A DNA stretch of 64,000 nucleotides from positions 1 to 64,000 of the forward strand of contig LNEO01000200.1 of the NCBI GenBank assembly GCA_001465015.1. Direction: 5' to 3'. Shown piece after piece: positions 34,369-42,891 of the stretch (positions are counted from its first letter, which is position 1; the number at the start of each line of letters is the position of its first letter). The notes under the pieces were generated by a model that had not been told where the DNA came from, did not search any database, and was given only the letters and a program-made list of their open reading frames with translations. The translations under genes and the position numbers were made by a program. Source of the stretch: Deltaproteobacteria bacterium Ga0077539. GTDB taxonomy: Bacteria; Myxococcota_A; Polyangia; Polyangiales; Ga0077539.

Positions 34369-36378
34369 GTGGGGGACGCGAAATCCGCTATTCGCGCGAA
34401 GGTGAAGCACCCGCGCAACGCTCTGGCAGCGGCCGTGACCGCGGCCTCGCTCTTCGGCATCGGCTGCTCTTCGCAGAGCGCCGTCGACATCCTGCGCGTC
34501 AGCGACATCGGGCCGCGCCAGGTCGAGATCGGCGATCGGCTCGAGGTGACAGGGCAGCATTTTCCGCAGGCATCCGAGCTCAAGCGCGTGCGCCTCACGT
34601 TGCGCGCGACGCTCGCGCGCGGCGGGATGGCGCCCTGCGCCGCGCCCGTCGAGGTGACCATCACCGATCCGCCCGAAGGCGCGAGCGAGTTCGACCCGAT
34701 CAGCCAGCAGATGCGCGAGGCCACCTACGCGCGGACGTCGCAACGGACGCTGCGGCTCGACGGCCCCGATCGCGTCGCGCTCGTGCTCACCGAGCGGCTC
34801 TTCGAAGAGCTCACCCGGTGCCCCGGCGACCGAGGCGCGCCGCCCGTCGATCACGCGACGCTCTCCTTCGGCAGCGCGCACGCGCGCTACGCGCGGCTCG
34901 GCGTCACCGTTCGCTTCGAAGGCACCACCGGAACGCACGCGATCGAAGGCACCCTCCGCGGCGCGACCCTCGACCTGCTCGCTCCCGCCTCGAGCCGCGT
35001 TTTGCGCGTCGATCCCCTGCGCCGCCGCAGCGCCCGCGTCCTCGACGCGCTCGGCGTGACGCTCGCGGACGCCCACCCCACCAACGGCGGCCTCCGCGTC
35101 GCATCGGTGCGCAACGGCGGACCCGCAGCGCGCGTGGGCATCGGCGCCAACGACGTTCTCACGGCGGTCGACGGTCTCTCTGTCCTCGCGATCGAGGACA
35201 TGGCCGTCCCAGAAAACACCCGCGCCGTGCGCCTCGGCGTCGGCCGCGACGACATCATCGACGAGCGCGTCGTGGCGCTCGACGGCTTCGCGACGGCGTC
35301 TCCGACGGACATGCTCGCGGCGTGCATCATGGGCCTCGTGGTGATGATCCTGCTCGCCCTCGGGCTGCGATCGGCGCCCGGCATGTTGCCTTCGCTCGGT
35401 CGAATCGCCGAGCGCGCGCTCGGCGGAGGAGAGCGCGGCGCGCTGGGCCCCTGGCTCACCGAGCGCCTCCGCGACGCCGTGCGCGGTCGTTCGAAGCACG
35501 AAATCATCCCGTACGTCGTCCTCGCAGCGCCGCTCACAGCGCTCGGGTTTGCGCCGTTCGCTCCCGCGCTGTTGCGCCTCGGGTGGGACATCGGTCTGCT
35601 CTACGCGCTGGGCACGGGGCTACGACTCGTCTCGGGCCCTGCCCTGTCGTGGAAGAGCCTCTCGCGCGTGTTGCCGATCTCCATCGCGACCATCCTCGCC
35701 CTCGCCACCTCCGTGGTCGCGAGCGGAACCTTTCGCGCCGAAGGCGTCGTCAGCGCGCAAGGCGGCGCGCCGTGGGCGTGGCACGCGTTTCGATCTCCCT
35801 TCGCCGTCGCGTTGTCGGTGCTCTTCGTCGTCGGCCTCTGCGCAGGCGCTCCGCAACGTCGGCCCGCCAGCGAGCGAGCATCCCGCGTGGCGCTCGCCAA
35901 GGACATCGCTGGCTGGACCGGAACCTTTCTCGCCTCGTGCTCGGGCGTCACCGCGTTCTTCGGCGGCTGGCAAGTGCCCGGCACAGACCTCGGCCAACAA
36001 GAAGCCTCGGCAGCACTGCAAATGTCCGGCGCCGTGCTGTTCGTCTCCAAAGCGTGGGCGCTCACGATCTGCGCCGCGTGGCTTCGTTGGACAGGCTCGT
36101 ACGCTCGCTCGCAGGCGATCGTGCAGCGGTCGGCGCGCGCCATCCTCGTCATTTCCGTGTGCGCGGCGCTCGCGCACGGCGTGATCGTGCTCTCGGCGCC
36201 TCGGCTCCCGCAGGTGGCCGGCTTCGCGCTCTCGACCGCCACGTTCGCCCTCACGCTGATCGCGATCGTCGCGTCGCTCCTTCGCCCGCGTGCGCAGCGG
36301 CTCTGGGGACTTACGAGCTACGATCCGCCAGCGTTTCGCCGAGCCGACGAGACCGTCGCGGATCACACGACGCACTGA
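34369..36378 (+). CDS. Lipoprotein/PDZ protein fused to a NuoH-like membrane domain
   Basis: A 669-residue chimera. LFGIGC near residue 33 is a lipobox. Residues 40-210 are beta-rich. Residues 215-300 form a PDZ-like domain (GGLRVASVRNGGPAARVGI, NDVLTAVDG). After a helix near 310 and a linker, residues 370-640 resemble subunit H of complex I in order: WDIGLLYALGTGL, a helix pair, ASGTFRAEGVVSAQGG, then VTAFFGGW and SKAWALTICAAWLRWTGS. The acidic quinone-chamber loop of true NuoH is absent. No other Nuo or hydrogenase gene is near. The GTG at 34369 has no clear ribosome binding site; the GTG at 34402 would give a tighter lipoprotein signal. Confidence 0.75.
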   Translation: MGDAKSAIRAKVKHPRNALAAAVTAASLFGIGCSSQSAVDILRVSDIGPRQVEIGDRLEVTGQHFPQASELKRVRLTLRATLARGGMAPCAAPVEVTITDPPEGASEFDPISQQMREATYARTSQRTLRLDGPDRVALVLTERLFEELTRCPGDRGAPPVDHATLSFGSAHARYARLGVTVRFEGTTGTHAIEGTLRGATLDLLAPASSRVLRVDPLRRRSARVLDALGVTLADAHPTNGGLRVASVRNGGPAARVGIGANDVLTAVDGLSVLAIEDMAVPENTRAVRLGVGRDDIIDERVVALDGFATASPTDMLAACIMGLVVMILLALGLRSAPGMLPSLGRIAERALGGGERGALGPWLTERLRDAVRGRSKHEIIPYVVLAAPLTALGFAPFAPALLRLGWDIGLLYALGTGLRLVSGPALSWKSLSRVLPISIATILALATSVVASGTFRAEGVVSAQGGAPWAWHAFRSPFAVALSVLFVVGLCAGAPQRRPASERASRVALAKDIAGWTGTFLASCSGVTAFFGGWQVPGTDLGQQEASAALQMSGAVLFVSKAWALTICAAWLRWTGSYARSQAIVQRSARAILVISVCAALAHGVIVLSAPRLPQVAGFALSTATFALTLIAIVASLLRPRAQRLWGLTSYDPPAFRRADETVADHTTH

Positions 36379-36425
36379 TCATCGAGCTTCTGCGCGCAGA
36401 TTTGCAGCGCGAGGTGGCAGGGGTC

Positions 36426-37721
36426 TCATGCGCGCGGGAGGGTGACGCGGACGCGCGTTCCGCCAGCGTCGAGGGCGGTGATCGAAAACGTTCCGCGCAG
36501 AAGCTCGATGCGCTCGCGCATGCCGTCGACGCCGCGGCCCGAGCGCTCGCCGCTTCGGTCGTAGCCGCGCCCGTCGTCCTCGACCTCGAGCTCGATCGTC
36601 CGGTCCTTCTCGCAGAGCGAGACACGCACGCGCCGCGCGTTTGCGTGCCGTGCCACGTTGGTGAGCGACTCCTGGACGATGCGATACAGCGCGACCTCGA
36701 TCGCCGGCTCGAGCCCGTTCGGCGCGTCGATCGAGCGCTCCGCGATGCACCCGGTCTGCTCGCAAAACGCGTCGATCGCCCGCGAGAGCGAAGCCTCGAG
36801 CCCCACCTCGTCGAGCACCGCCGGACCCAATCGGGCGAGCGAGCGCCGCAGCTCTTCGAGCGCCGCGTCGGTCGTCTCGGTGACTCGAACGAGCACTTCG
36901 CGCTGCTCTTTCGCGGCGCCCTCGTCGGCGAGCTCCGCCGCGAGCTGCGCGTGGATGCGAATCGCGGTGAGCGCCTGCCCGACCGAGTCGTGAAGGTCGC
37001 GACCGATCGCGCGGCGCTCGTTTTCTTGCAGCGTCACGGCGCGCGCAGCGGTGGCCTTGAGCTCGACGTACGCGCGGTCGAGCGCTTCGGTGCGCTCTGC
37101 GACGTCGCGCTCGAGCCCCTCGTTGAGCGTCGCGAGCTCTGATCGCGAGCGCTCGAGGTCCGAGACCAACGCGACGATCCGCGACGCGGCGCGGGCGGCG
37201 GTCCGAATGGACAGGGCGTACACGAGCCACCCGAGCACGATCGACAGCGTCGAGAACACCGCCAGCAGAACCAACGACGCAGCCCGCAGCGGCGAAAGCG
37301 CCATCGCGACCCAGACCGTCCCGACGGTCTGTCCGCGGACGCGGACCGCGCGATCGCACCACACGAGGGCGGAGGACGACGGAGGCGCACCCGCGGCGAC
37401 GCCGGCGTCGTCGTACACCTGCATCGCAGCGACGGCCGCGCGCGATCGCAGCGCGCGCAAGTGCGCCACGATCTTGATCGAGTCGTACCGCCACAGACGC
37501 GGTCGCTCTTGAGCCTCGCGCGAGAGGTCCTCTGCTGCCCGGGCGGCGATCGTCGTGCAATCCGCCCGGAGCTCTCGCACGCCGACGACGTGATGGGCCA
37601 CCGGCGCGCCGAGCGCGAGCAGCGTCGCGAGCGTCACCACCAACGGCGCGAGCCGCGCGCGCAACGGCGCGAGGAGCTCGTCGCCACGGGGCTCGGAGCT
37701 GGCGTCGTCACGCTCGGTCAC
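36426..37721 (-). CDS. NarL/DesK-type sensor histidine kinase
   Basis: A 431-residue kinase. Two membrane helices (about residues 24-46 and 145-170) flank an extracytoplasmic sensor of about 100 residues. A coiled coil follows (DLERSRSELATLNEGLERD). HisKA_3 dimerisation carries the phospho-His in RRAIGRDLHDSVGQAL (about 239), and the ATPase domain has LTNVARHANARRV, VEDDGRGYD and GRGVDGMRERI. Partners of this class are NarL-type regulators; none is adjacent. The GTG start overlaps the stop of the binding-protein gene (GTGA), so the sensor is coupled to that exported protein. Confidence 0.9.
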   Translation of the reverse strand: MTERDDASSEPRGDELLAPLRARLAPLVVTLATLLALGAPVAHHVVGVRELRADCTTIAARAAEDLSREAQERPRLWRYDSIKIVAHLRALRSRAAVAAMQVYDDAGVAAGAPPSSSALVWCDRAVRVRGQTVGTVWVAMALSPLRAASLVLLAVFSTLSIVLGWLVYALSIRTAARAASRIVALVSDLERSRSELATLNEGLERDVAERTEALDRAYVELKATAARAVTLQENERRAIGRDLHDSVGQALTAIRIHAQLAAELADEGAAKEQREVLVRVTETTDAALEELRRSLARLGPAVLDEVGLEASLSRAIDAFCEQTGCIAERSIDAPNGLEPAIEVALYRIVQESLTNVARHANARRVRVSLCEKDRTIELEVEDDGRGYDRSGERSGRGVDGMRERIELLRGTFSITALDAGGTRVRVTLPRA

Positions 37722-38617
37722 GGCGCGCCTCCTTGCGGCTCGACCGTGAGAAATCCGCTCTCTTCGATGATCGACTGCCCCGCGTTCGACCGAACGAAGC
37801 GAAGAAAACTCTCGGCTAACGGGTGCGTGCTCGCGTGCACGAGCGCGACGAACGGCTTGACCAGCGGATAGCGACCCGTGAGCGCGTTTTCTCGGGTCGG
37901 CGCGACGCCGTCGAGCGCGAGCACGACGAGCGGTAGCCGGTCGATCGCGCTCGCCCCGAGGTCGGTGAGCCCGACGGAGCCGGTCGTCGACAACAGGGAG
38001 AAGCGAAGCTCGACGTCTGAATATAGAACACGAAATCGAGTCGCCTCTTGCGCCTCGCGCTCGGCCTGGCGAAATCCCGCGACCCTCGCGACGGCCGCGC
38101 GATGACTCGAGTCGCCTCGCTCGCGAGAGAGAAAGACCCGCGGCGACCCGTCGCTCCACGCGCTCGGCTCACCACGCAAGAGCGCCACCAGCGCCGCGGT
38201 GCTGATCGATCGATCGACGACCGCGGGGTGCGCGGCGAACACCACGACGGACCACGCGTAAGGGTGTTGAGCGAGCGTCGCCGCAGGCCCCGAGCGCTCT
38301 TCGGGCGACAGCGGCCGAGAGAGCAGCCCGATGTGCACGGCGCGATCGCGCACCGCCTGCACCGCGCCAGTGCTGCCGATGCTCGCGTGCAGGACGAACG
38401 CGCCGCGCGTCTGCTCCCTCCACGCCTCGAGCAGCCTTCGGGTGAGCGGCAGGTTCGAGCCGGATCCTGCGACCTCGAGCGCCGCTTCGCTCGCGCGAAG
38501 GGTCGATGCGTTTGCACCGGCGCGGGGCGACGGTCGCGGACCGGACTCTGCGCCGATGGCGACCGCGAGCGCGACAGCCGACAGGGTCGCGGCGATCGCG
38601 ATCGACGGTCTGCTCAG
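37718..38617 (-). CDS. PstS-like substrate-binding protein
   Basis: A 299-residue exported protein. A signal peptide (SIAIAATLSAVALAVAIGAES) precedes LEVAGSGSNLPLTRRLLEAW, the anion-loop region of PstS-type proteins; IGSTGAVQAVRD, VGLTDLGASA and FLRFVRSNAGQSIIEESGF complete the match. It likely binds phosphate or another oxyanion. No Pst permease is near; instead it lies between a phosphoesterase and a histidine kinase, so it may present ligand to the sensor. No ATG or GTG fits: the CTG at 38617 overlaps the upstream stop (CTGA) and has GGGGGCGAG just before it. Confidence 0.8.
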   Translation of the reverse strand: MSRPSIAIAATLSAVALAVAIGAESGPRPSPRAGANASTLRASEAALEVAGSGSNLPLTRRLLEAWREQTRGAFVLHASIGSTGAVQAVRDRAVHIGLLSRPLSPEERSGPAATLAQHPYAWSVVVFAAHPAVVDRSISTAALVALLRGEPSAWSDGSPRVFLSRERGDSSHRAAVARVAGFRQAEREAQEATRFRVLYSDVELRFSLLSTTGSVGLTDLGASAIDRLPLVVLALDGVAPTRENALTGRYPLVKPFVALVHASTHPLAESFLRFVRSNAGQSIIEESGFLTVEPQGGAP

Positions 38618-39759
38618 CGCTCGCCCCCAGCGGCCTTGCGCTCGGGCTCGACCGCCACTTCTTCGCTGCGCTGCACGTCCCGTGAGCTCTGCGCGACGCC
38701 AGTCGCGTGCGTCCCAGTGATGGGCGGAACGCGCTTGGTGCTGTGCGGTCCGCTCGCGTCCGCGTCGCGCTTGACGCGATGGTGAACGTTCGGGGACCGA
38801 TGATGGGCGTCTGGCCTGGTCATCGGCTCGGCTGGCGTTCCCGCGCGGTGCAAGGGCGCCTTGGGCGCGACGCCCGCGTGCGGCGTCCTGCGCTCGTCCC
38901 ACGGCTGACCGTCCCGCCAACAGGCGTCACCGCTCGTGCCCCAGCCCGCGAGCACGGCCCGACCGTCCCGCCATTCGGTCCAGAACACGGCGCCATCGGG
39001 GCGCGAGGCCTGATCGAGGCAGGCGATTCGAGTCTCTGTTCCGTCCGCGTGACGAACGACGGTGGCGAATGGAACGTGCGAGTGTCCGCAAAACAGCCAA
39101 CGCGGACGCATGCGCTCGACGAGCGAGCGGGCGACCTGGTTGCCGATCCACGGCGTGTGAAACGCCCGAAAATCCTTGTGAATCCCGCGTGATGTCGCGG
39201 GCGCGCGCGACGCCAGCCCTCGCGGCCACTCGTGGGTGAGCACGATATCCGCGGTCGAGACCGCGTCGAGCGCTCGCACTTCGTCGTGCCGGAAGTAACC
39301 CGCCTGCCGACAAGCGTCCGGCGTCGTCGGCGGCAACAGCGGTTTGTCGACGTACCGAGGCGCGTAGATACCCGAGAGCCACGCGACGTCGAAACCCGAG
39401 ATCGACTGGGCGCCGACGCGACCGAGAAAGTGCATGTTCGGCGCGACGAGGCCACCCTCGGGCATCGAGTGCAACGCCTCGAAGTCCTCGTTGTTGCCGC
39501 CGATGAAGTGCAACGGCCGCTCGAAGGCGCATCGGCCCGAGACGTAGTCCGCGAACTCCGCGGGCATCGCCCGTTTGGCGGCCTTGCGCCGGTGATCGTC
39601 GGCCGTGAGAAAAGCCTCGATGTCGCCGACCGCCAGGACGAGCGTAGCCGAGCGCCCGCGGGCGCTCTCGAGCGCCGCGATCCACTCTCTCACGCGATGG
39701 AATCGGCCGTGAATGTCGCCGACCACCACCACGAGGGCACTCTTTGTGGCCTCGCTCAT
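38614..39759 (-). CDS. DBR1-like metallophosphoesterase with a GNNE motif
   Basis: A 381-residue protein. Metallophosphoesterase motifs: GDIHGR (14-19), GDIEAF (45-50), GGNNED (87-92), LTHEWPR (about 174-180) and GHSH (225-228). Several stretches follow eukaryotic lariat-debranching enzyme DBR1 in order: EGGLVAPNMHFLGRVG, WLSGIYA, FRHDEVRAL, DIVLTHEWPRG, RPRWLFCGHSHVPFA. The normally invariant His of GNHE is Asn here, although the other metal ligands are kept. The last 95 residues are polar and probably disordered. No signal peptide. It is first in an operon with a PstS-like protein and a histidine kinase, coupled by CTGA and GTGA overlaps. Confidence 0.82.
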   Translation of the reverse strand: MSEATKSALVVVVGDIHGRFHRVREWIAALESARGRSATLVLAVGDIEAFLTADDHRRKAAKRAMPAEFADYVSGRCAFERPLHFIGGNNEDFEALHSMPEGGLVAPNMHFLGRVGAQSISGFDVAWLSGIYAPRYVDKPLLPPTTPDACRQAGYFRHDEVRALDAVSTADIVLTHEWPRGLASRAPATSRGIHKDFRAFHTPWIGNQVARSLVERMRPRWLFCGHSHVPFATVVRHADGTETRIACLDQASRPDGAVFWTEWRDGRAVLAGWGTSGDACWRDGQPWDERRTPHAGVAPKAPLHRAGTPAEPMTRPDAHHRSPNVHHRVKRDADASGPHSTKRVPPITGTHATGVAQSSRDVQRSEEVAVEPERKAAGGER

Positions 39760-39983
39760 GACTTGGTTATCGAAGTTGTAAAGTAGCCGAACCCGACCGG
39801 GTGGGCCATCCCTTCTTCGCCCGCCACACCGAAATATTCACGGGATTCTGTCGCTTCGAAACCACCGGAAATGCCGTTGATCGGAGCGAGCGAAGTCCTT
39901 TCCGTTGACTGCGCTGGACGCCCGTGCGAAGCCGTCGCGGCGAAGGCCCTCGGTGGGCGTTCTATTCAGGAGAGTGACGGTTC

Positions 39984-40130
39984 ATGTCGTCCAAGAGCGA
40001 GATCACAGATCCTTCGGGCAACGACCCCCAGATGAACTGGAACGCAACGAAGCTCATCGGCGTCGGCGCGGTCACGCTCGCGTTCGCGCTGGTGCTGATT
40101 CTGCTCGCGGCCAACGCCATCGGCGAGTGA
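39984..40130 (+). CDS. 48-residue single-helix membrane protein
   Basis: A short gene with CAGGAGAG 8 bases before the ATG. The product has a polar N-terminus (MSSKSEITDPSGNDPQMNWN) and one membrane helix (VGAVTLAFALVLILLAANAIG), ending in Glu. It stands alone between a phosphoesterase gene and an esterase gene. No family is known to me; size and layout resemble small membrane subunits or regulators. Confidence 0.65.
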   Translation: MSSKSEITDPSGNDPQMNWNATKLIGVGAVTLAFALVLILLAANAIGE

Positions 40131-40194
40131 GCCTCGAGGGCTGCGTCGCCGAGCGCGCGAGCGACTGAGCGACGATCGCAGCCTTATCTCTTTT

Positions 40195-40974
40195 CTATTG
40201 CGACAGGACGTAGCGCAGCGCGCTCGTGGCGCGTCGTCGCCAGGATCGTTCGCTGTGCGTTCCCCGAGGGTCGATGCGCAGGTGGAGATCGTCTCCATGG
40301 CGCCACCCTCGAACGGCTAGGAGCTCGGACATGCGGGCGGCGTCGCGCGCCAGCGTTCCGCGGGCTTCTCGGCGACCTGCGTCGAGATAGATCCGCGTCG
40401 ACCAGGGCCGAGGCGTCTTCTCGGCGACGTCGAAGATCGCCCCGGATCCGAGCCAGAACGACGGCGACATCGCGAGCACTCTCCCAAACGCCTCGGGCCG
40501 ACGGAGATGGGTGTACATCGCCGCGAGGCCGCCCATCGACGATCCGCCGATCACCACGCCGCTCGGCCCGTCATCGATCTCGAACTGCGACCTCACCGCG
40601 GGGATGAGCGTGCTCGCGAGCCAGTCTGCCAGCGGATCGAGCTTGGGCTCTCCGAAGCGCGTCTTGACCCAGCTCAGCTCGTTGATCCTGCGCTCGTGCC
40701 CGTGGTCGACAGCGACCACGATCGGCGCAGGTCTACGCACGCGCGCCAGCCGCTCGACCGCCGCGTGCAGGTGCCACCCGCCCGCGAACGAGGGCTCGTC
40801 GTCGAATACGTTTTGTCCATCGAACATCACGACGAGCGGCCGCGGTCGTCCCGGCCTCTTCGCTTGCGCCGGGACGTACGTGCGAACGACGCGATAGCCA
40901 TCGACGTGGGGGATTGGGTGGTGTGTCACGTGTACGGCACCATGCCGTAGCCCGCTCGGACCGATCAGGTTCAT
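40195..40974 (-). CDS. Esterase D / enterochelin-esterase-like alpha/beta hydrolase
   Basis: A 259-residue hydrolase of the putative esterase family. PLVVMFDGQNVFDD begins the core sheet, VIGGSSMGGLAAMY holds the nucleophile Ser, MSPSFWLG follows, and a C-terminal GTHSERSW supplies the catalytic His. No signal peptide, so it is cytoplasmic. Natural substrates of this family include siderophore esters and formylglutathione; this one is closer to the general iron-siderophore esterase-like group and cannot be narrowed. It is divergent from the alcohol dehydrogenase-like gene, 112 bases away. Confidence 0.85.
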   Translation of the reverse strand: MNLIGPSGLRHGAVHVTHHPIPHVDGYRVVRTYVPAQAKRPGRPRPLVVMFDGQNVFDDEPSFAGGWHLHAAVERLARVRRPAPIVVAVDHGHERRINELSWVKTRFGEPKLDPLADWLASTLIPAVRSQFEIDDGPSGVVIGGSSMGGLAAMYTHLRRPEAFGRVLAMSPSFWLGSGAIFDVAEKTPRPWSTRIYLDAGRREARGTLARDAARMSELLAVRGWRHGDDLHLRIDPRGTHSERSWRRRATSALRYVLSQ

Positions 40975-41086
40975 ACGAGGGTGGTGCCCTAGTGCGTCTT
41001 GGTCGCAACGTAAAGAACCCGTATCGTGGTACGGAGACGCGTCGCCCTCGACAGCGTCGAGCCTGCGCGGCAAAGGAACCACCGCC

Positions 41087-42055
41087 ATGCGCGCGCTCGT
41101 CCTCGACCAAAGTCACGTGACGCTCGCCCGCGATCGGGCGTCGCCTGATCGCCGCGCGGGCGAGGCGATCATCCGGGTCGACCTCGCTGGAATTTGCGAC
41201 ACAGATATTCAACTAGCCCGCGGATACATGGGGTATTCTGGCGTTCTTGGGCACGAGTTCGTGGGCACCGTGATCGAGAGCGAGACGCCCTCGCTGCGGG
41301 GTCGTCGCGTCGTGGCAGACATCAACGCGAGCTGCGGCGCCTGCGAGGACTGCCTCGAGCGCGACGGCCATCACTGCGCGGCGCGCACGGTGCTCGGGAT
41401 CCTCGCGCGAGACGGCGCGTTGGCCGACCGCGTGGCGATCCCCGAGCGGCGCCTCGTGCCCGTGAGCGACGCGCTCGACGACCAGCGCGCGGTGTTCGCC
41501 GAGCCCGTGGCCGCGGCGCTCCACGTGCTCGACGCAAACTCCTTCAGCGTTCCTTCGCGCGCCATTGTCGTGGGCGACGGAAAGCTCGGGCTGCTCATCG
41601 CGCTCGCTCTTCGCGGCGCGGGAGTCGAGACGCTCGTGGTCGGTCACCACGAGCGAAAGCTGGCCATCGCCCGCGCGGTTGACTGCCGAACCGCGCTCGA
41701 GAGCTCGCTCGACGATCGCTCGACGCGCGCGCTGCGAGCGCCGCTCGTCGTGGACGCGACAGGATCCGCCACGGGCCTCGCGCGCGCCCTCTCGCTCACT
41801 GCCCCGCGCGGAACGCTGGTCCTGAAGACGACAGTGGCCGAGGCGGTCAGCATCGACACCGCGAGGGTGGTGGTCGACGAGATCAACATCGTGGGCTCGC
41901 GCTGCGGGGACATGTCGCGCGCCGTCACGATGCTCGAAAACGGCAACGTCGATCCGACGCCGTTGATCGAGGCCCGCTACTCGCTCGACGAAGCGGACCG
42001 AGCGTTCGAGCACGCGCAGCGCAAAGGAGCCCTCAAGGTGCTCGTCGCTCCGTAG
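41087..42055 (+). CDS. Zinc-type medium-chain alcohol/polyol dehydrogenase
   Basis: A 322-residue MDR protein. AGICDTDIQLARGYM and LGHEFVG carry the catalytic-zinc ligands (Cys, His, Glu), NASCGACEDCLERDGHHC holds the four structural-zinc Cys, and VVGDGKLGLLIALAL is a GxGxxG-like NAD(P) site. It is slightly shorter than the 340-350 residues usual for this family. Substrate unknown; sorbitol- and threonine-type enzymes share these motifs. The MlaF-like gene starts 50 bases after its stop. Confidence 0.87.
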   Translation: MRALVLDQSHVTLARDRASPDRRAGEAIIRVDLAGICDTDIQLARGYMGYSGVLGHEFVGTVIESETPSLRGRRVVADINASCGACEDCLERDGHHCAARTVLGILARDGALADRVAIPERRLVPVSDALDDQRAVFAEPVAAALHVLDANSFSVPSRAIVVGDGKLGLLIALALRGAGVETLVVGHHERKLAIARAVDCRTALESSLDDRSTRALRAPLVVDATGSATGLARALSLTAPRGTLVLKTTVAEAVSIDTARVVVDEINIVGSRCGDMSRAVTMLENGNVDPTPLIEARYSLDEADRAFEHAQRKGALKVLVAP

Positions 42056-42105
42056 CGGTCGCACGATCGCTGTCCGCCGCAGGCCTTCTACGAATCCGCG
42101 TCGCA

Positions 42106-42852
42106 ATGATCGAGTTCAAGGAGATCCGAAAAGCGTTTGGCCCGAAGGTCGTCCTCGACGGCGTCGACTTGACGATCCGTGACGGTGAGGTGTTCTTCAT
42201 CATCGGCTCGTCGGGCGCAGGAAAATCCGTGCTCATCAAGCACCTGATCGGCCTGCTCAAGCCGGACTCGGGCGAGATCTGGCTGGACGGAGACGACGTC
42301 TCCAAGCTCGACGAAGCGCAGCTCTATCGAATCCGAAAGGTGTGCGCGATGGTGTTTCAGCACGCCACGCTCTTCGACTCGATGACGTGCGCCGAAAACG
42401 TGGCGCTGCCGCTACGCAAACACCGAGGCCTCTCGCCGAAGGACGCCTTGCACGAGGCCAAACGACGGCTCGAGCAGGTGCACATGGCAGAGTTCAGCGA
42501 GCGGTTTCCCGCCGAGCTCGGCGACGGAATGCGAAAGCGCGTCGCCATCGCCCGCGCGCTCACGGTCGACCCGCGCTACGTGCTCTTCGACGAGCCGACG
42601 ACCTCGCTCGATCCGGTGAGCGCGCGGCGGGTGGACAAGCTCATTCGCGAGCTCAGCGACAAGCTCGGCGTCACCTCCATCGTGGTGTCGCACGACCTCA
42701 CCTCGATCTTCTCGATCGCCGATCGCGTCGCGTTTCTCTACAAAGGTCGGCTCCGAAAGGTCGGCACGCCCAAAGAGTTTCTCGACGATCAGGAGGACCG
42801 GATCGTCCATCAGTTCATCCGCGGCGCGGCGGATGGACCGATGGAGGTGTGA
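42106..42852 (+). CDS. MlaF-like ABC ATPase with altered signature motif
   Basis: A 248-residue ATPase: Walker A GSSGAGKS (34-41), Q-loop MVFQHATLFD, Walker B VLFDEPTTSLDP and switch His in VVSHDLTS. It is MlaF-type throughout, including the C-terminal VHQFIRGAADGP strip shared with the ATPase at 2349. The signature is LGDGM (138-142) rather than LSGGM/Q, so the Ser that contacts the ATP gamma phosphate is Gly and the next Gly is Asp. Turnover may be impaired. The MlaD-like gene begins 39 bases downstream; no permease is next to it. Confidence 0.9.
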   Translation: MIEFKEIRKAFGPKVVLDGVDLTIRDGEVFFIIGSSGAGKSVLIKHLIGLLKPDSGEIWLDGDDVSKLDEAQLYRIRKVCAMVFQHATLFDSMTCAENVALPLRKHRGLSPKDALHEAKRRLEQVHMAEFSERFPAELGDGMRKRVAIARALTVDPRYVLFDEPTTSLDPVSARRVDKLIRELSDKLGVTSIVVSHDLTSIFSIADRVAFLYKGRLRKVGTPKEFLDDQEDRIVHQFIRGAADGPMEV

Positions 42853-42891
42853 GATTTCCTGAAGTATTCCAGCTACGATCGAGGATCAGCC

